DNA of 64,000 nt from Linepithema humile. Taxonomy: Eukaryota > Arthropoda > Insecta > Hymenoptera > Formicidae. Each line of letters starts with the position of its first letter. Position 1 is the stretch's first letter. Of the stretch, positions 63,101 through 64,000 are shown in pieces. The notes beneath the pieces were generated by a model. The model worked only from the letters and a program-made list of their open reading frames with translations, was not told where the DNA came from and did not search any database. The stretch is taken from assembly GCF_040581485.1 (NCBI RefSeq), contig NC_090129.1, forward strand, positions 19,908,764 to 19,972,763, in the 5' to 3' direction. Position numbers and translations under genes: made by a program.

Positions 63101-64000
63101 GGGATTACTTTGTCTGGTTTATACATGGTGGCCATTATGGATCCTGCGCTTCATCAGTATCCGGAAAATTTGACGTCGGAGACAGTAGTGGTCTCGCCGA
63201 ACGCCGTCGATCGCGATAGCATAAGAGTCGAGGGAACCTGGAGAAATTTCAACATTTCCTGGGATCCTGTAAAGAATATCAATTACGGCACGGTTTTCTA
63301 CGAAGTAAAGTTCGCGGATTACATTAATACGAACTCGAACCCAGAAATCACGATTGAAACGACGATGCCGTACAACAACTCGGATCAGATCCTTCCCTAT
63401 TCCGTCCTGGAGGTCACCGTGAAGGCTTTCACATACTGGGCAACCGCGCATCACTCCCAGATGATCTTGAGATCTCCACAGAGCGTGCCGAGTCAGCCAA
63501 CATCTCCCAGAGCGTTTGTTGAATTTTATAAAAAGGTGCTGAGCGAAAATACAGACATCTTTGTGATATTCAGGTGAGAAAGTTCAAAATTCTAGTCTAC
63601 ATTTTTCATTTTCTTTGATTCAACGATAAAGTTTAATTCTAGAAAAATAAGCACGCTAAAGTATTTAATTCTTATTGCAGATGGAATTTGCCTGAATTTA
63701 CTAACGGACTCATTCAAGGATACACGGTTCAGTGCTGGTTCTTCAACAATCTGGAGAAAATTGAAGTCTGCAACGACTACAGCATCCCGTCCACGACATT
63801 GGAGTACACGGCGTATAATTTATTACCCAACACGACGTATTATTTCCAAGTGCGGGCGCACACCAGGATCGGCGCTGGTCCTTACACGGATTTAATCAAC
63901 GTGACAACCATGTACGAGAATCCGGTGCCGCAATTATTGGTCGCCACGGCGGACGCTGTGAGGATATCCGATCTGGATCAGGAGATTAACTACACGCTCA
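39109..64000 (+). CDS. sev: Sevenless/ROS1-type receptor tyrosine kinase, 5' part
   Basis: Sevenless is the cell-surface receptor that specifies the R7 photoreceptor in flies. It is activated by Bride of sevenless and signals through Ras (family knowledge). Fourteen coding exons agree in phase: 39109-39261, 49614-49673, 55855-55914, 56070-56160, 58177-58418, 58686-58922, 59608-59758, 60113-60612, 60901-61190, 61414-61770, 61993-62296, 62513-62836, 62972-63573 and 63681 to beyond 64000. They give about 1,230 residues. Order: signal peptide (MLGTGLCALLKVLTLAVAVV); Cys-pair region; two FN3 domains; a YWTD propeller (SVDWLNLHLYVLG, EVDPYNGYLFWVT); FN3; a second propeller (AVDWISKKLYWANP, IIDSLEAYLYWST, LDTENRYVYWIV); two FN3 domains; start of a third propeller. 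The membrane segment and kinase lie beyond the edge. Alternating FN3 and YWTD modules are diagnostic of the Sev/ROS1 family. Confidence 0.92.
39808..39852. repeat. Near-perfect hairpin in sevenless intron 1
   Basis: An 18-nt arm (39808-39825, ending CCGCACTAA) and its complement (39835-39852, beginning TTAGTGCGG) pair with two mismatches around a 9-nt loop containing TTTGCATG. The A-rich and T-rich flanks make the whole unit palindromic. Confidence 0.6.
46612..46839 (-). other. Candidate small antisense reading frame in sevenless intron 1
   Basis: An ATG-started frame of 75 codons has a hydrophobic start (MTLLFCARACL), a furin-like basic site (GRQRARS), a Cys pair four residues apart (GCTPVGCPLGWNRG) and an amphipathic acidic tail (DDQLANITREMADIYADNL). 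The layout resembles a short secreted peptide precursor, but the N-terminus is a weak signal peptide and I recognise no family. It may be a chance frame in GC-richer DNA. Confidence 0.2.
47436..47478. repeat. Two-copy 22-bp tandem repeat
   Basis: The unit TTAGGTGATTATCTTAGGTG is followed by a near-identical second unit whose final bases differ. Each unit contains a GATA-type site (TTATCT). It lies in sevenless intron 1. Confidence 0.6.
49674..55854 (+). other. sevenless intron 2
   Basis: This 6.2-kb intron separates the two 60-bp Cys-pair exons. It contains a long GC-rich plus-strand open frame (49731-50498), pyrimidine-rich tracts near 50240-50270 and a short hairpin (52672-52701). None of the frames has family resemblance or splice signals, so no gene is called. 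Confidence 0.65.
52672..52701. repeat. Short hairpin in sevenless intron 2
   Basis: AGATCCTCATCC pairs with GGATGAAGATCT around a 6-nt loop, with one mismatch in a 12-bp stem. No function is suggested. Confidence 0.5.
56161..58176 (+). other. sevenless intron 4, host of a nested kinase gene
   Basis: This 2.0-kb intron lies between the exon ending QQLK and the exon starting EIGTPPAP (donor AAAG|GTAATT, phase 1; acceptor TGAATAG). Most of it is occupied by a complete kinase gene on the opposite strand (56669-57913), leaving about 0.5 kb on the left and 0.26 kb on the right. Confidence 0.85.
56669..57913 (-). CDS. PKA catalytic-subunit-like Ser/Thr kinase nested in sevenless
   Basis: Two exons (57590-57913 and 56669-57388) give 347 residues, close to the 350 of canonical PKA-C. 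Kinases of this family phosphorylate R-R-x-S/T sites after cAMP releases the regulatory subunits. Visible elements are the glycine loop GTGAFGRV, YYAMKIL (catalytic Lys), NEKRIL (helix C Glu), YRDLKPEN, DFG, TWTLCGTPEYLAPE (activation-loop Thr kept), DWWSFGVLIYEM, LQVDLTRRYGNL, TNFDHYEE and the terminal hydrophobic motif KEFAHF. Differences from Pka-C1 are residue 2 Val, so no N-myristoylation; hinge LPFI instead of MEYV; and DFGFC instead of DFGFA. The hinge and EYLHHCSLIYRDL recall fly Pka-C2 more than Pka-C1 (from memory, so no symbol is given). The 201-bp intron appears to be GC-AG. The frame is intact, so it is not a decayed retrocopy. Confidence 0.9.
58923..59607 (+). other. sevenless intron 6
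   Basis: This 685-bp intron lies between the FN3 exon ending THTQLK-like HTQLK and the exon starting DIPVKES (donor AAG|GTATAC, acceptor ACCAACAG). Open frames run into it from the flanking exon but have no support of their own. No other feature was seen. Intron 7 (59759-60112) is likewise empty. Confidence 0.75.

Overview
The window is insect nuclear DNA. It is AT-rich, genes are split by short GT-AG introns, and each large gene is recognisable from its exons. CpG-dense islands sit inside AT-rich DNA, which fits a hymenopteran (ant or bee-like) genome; that assignment is inference. No bacterial, viral or organellar gene was seen. All multi-exon models below were built by hand from splice consensus, phase agreement and family resemblance recalled from memory, without searches.

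Layout: (1) 1-641, an inverted-repeat (MITE-like) element cut by the left edge. (2) 5.3-15.3 kb, plus strand: single-minded (sim), a bHLH-PAS transcription factor of the CNS midline, with ten coding exons. Its 3' end holds a 96-bp in-frame stretch with two stop codons that is probably an intron; removing it opens a C-terminal tail ending at 15323. (3) 22.8-25.7 kb, minus strand: a hidden three-exon gene for a 105-residue single-pass membrane protein that I do not recognise. (4) 28.0-33.5 kb: three compact housekeeping-type genes, TMEM267-like (minus), c-Myc-binding protein MYCBP (plus) and prefoldin subunit 3/VBP1 (minus). (5) 39.1-64.0 kb, plus strand: the 5' part of sevenless (ROS1-family receptor tyrosine kinase). 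It has a signal peptide, small Cys-pair exons, FN3 domains and YWTD beta-propellers, and runs off the right edge before the membrane and kinase regions. (6) 56.7-57.9 kb, minus strand: a complete two-exon PKA catalytic-subunit-like kinase nested in sevenless intron 4.

The genes do not form an operon or one pathway. sim and sevenless are developmental genes with long introns and large regulatory flanks. The central three are compact: TMEM267 and MYCBP diverge from a shared 1.6-kb interval, and MYCBP and VBP1 converge 0.8 kb apart. Most remaining DNA is intronic or intergenic and carries several palindromic elements (1-641, 29975-30096, 35192-35285, 39808-39852) and a triple CRE-like array upstream of sevenless (37419-37450).

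Strongest items for follow-up: the in-frame intron and hidden tail of sim, the unrecognised small membrane protein, and the nested PKA-like kinase with altered hinge and post-DFG residues and a GC-AG intron.
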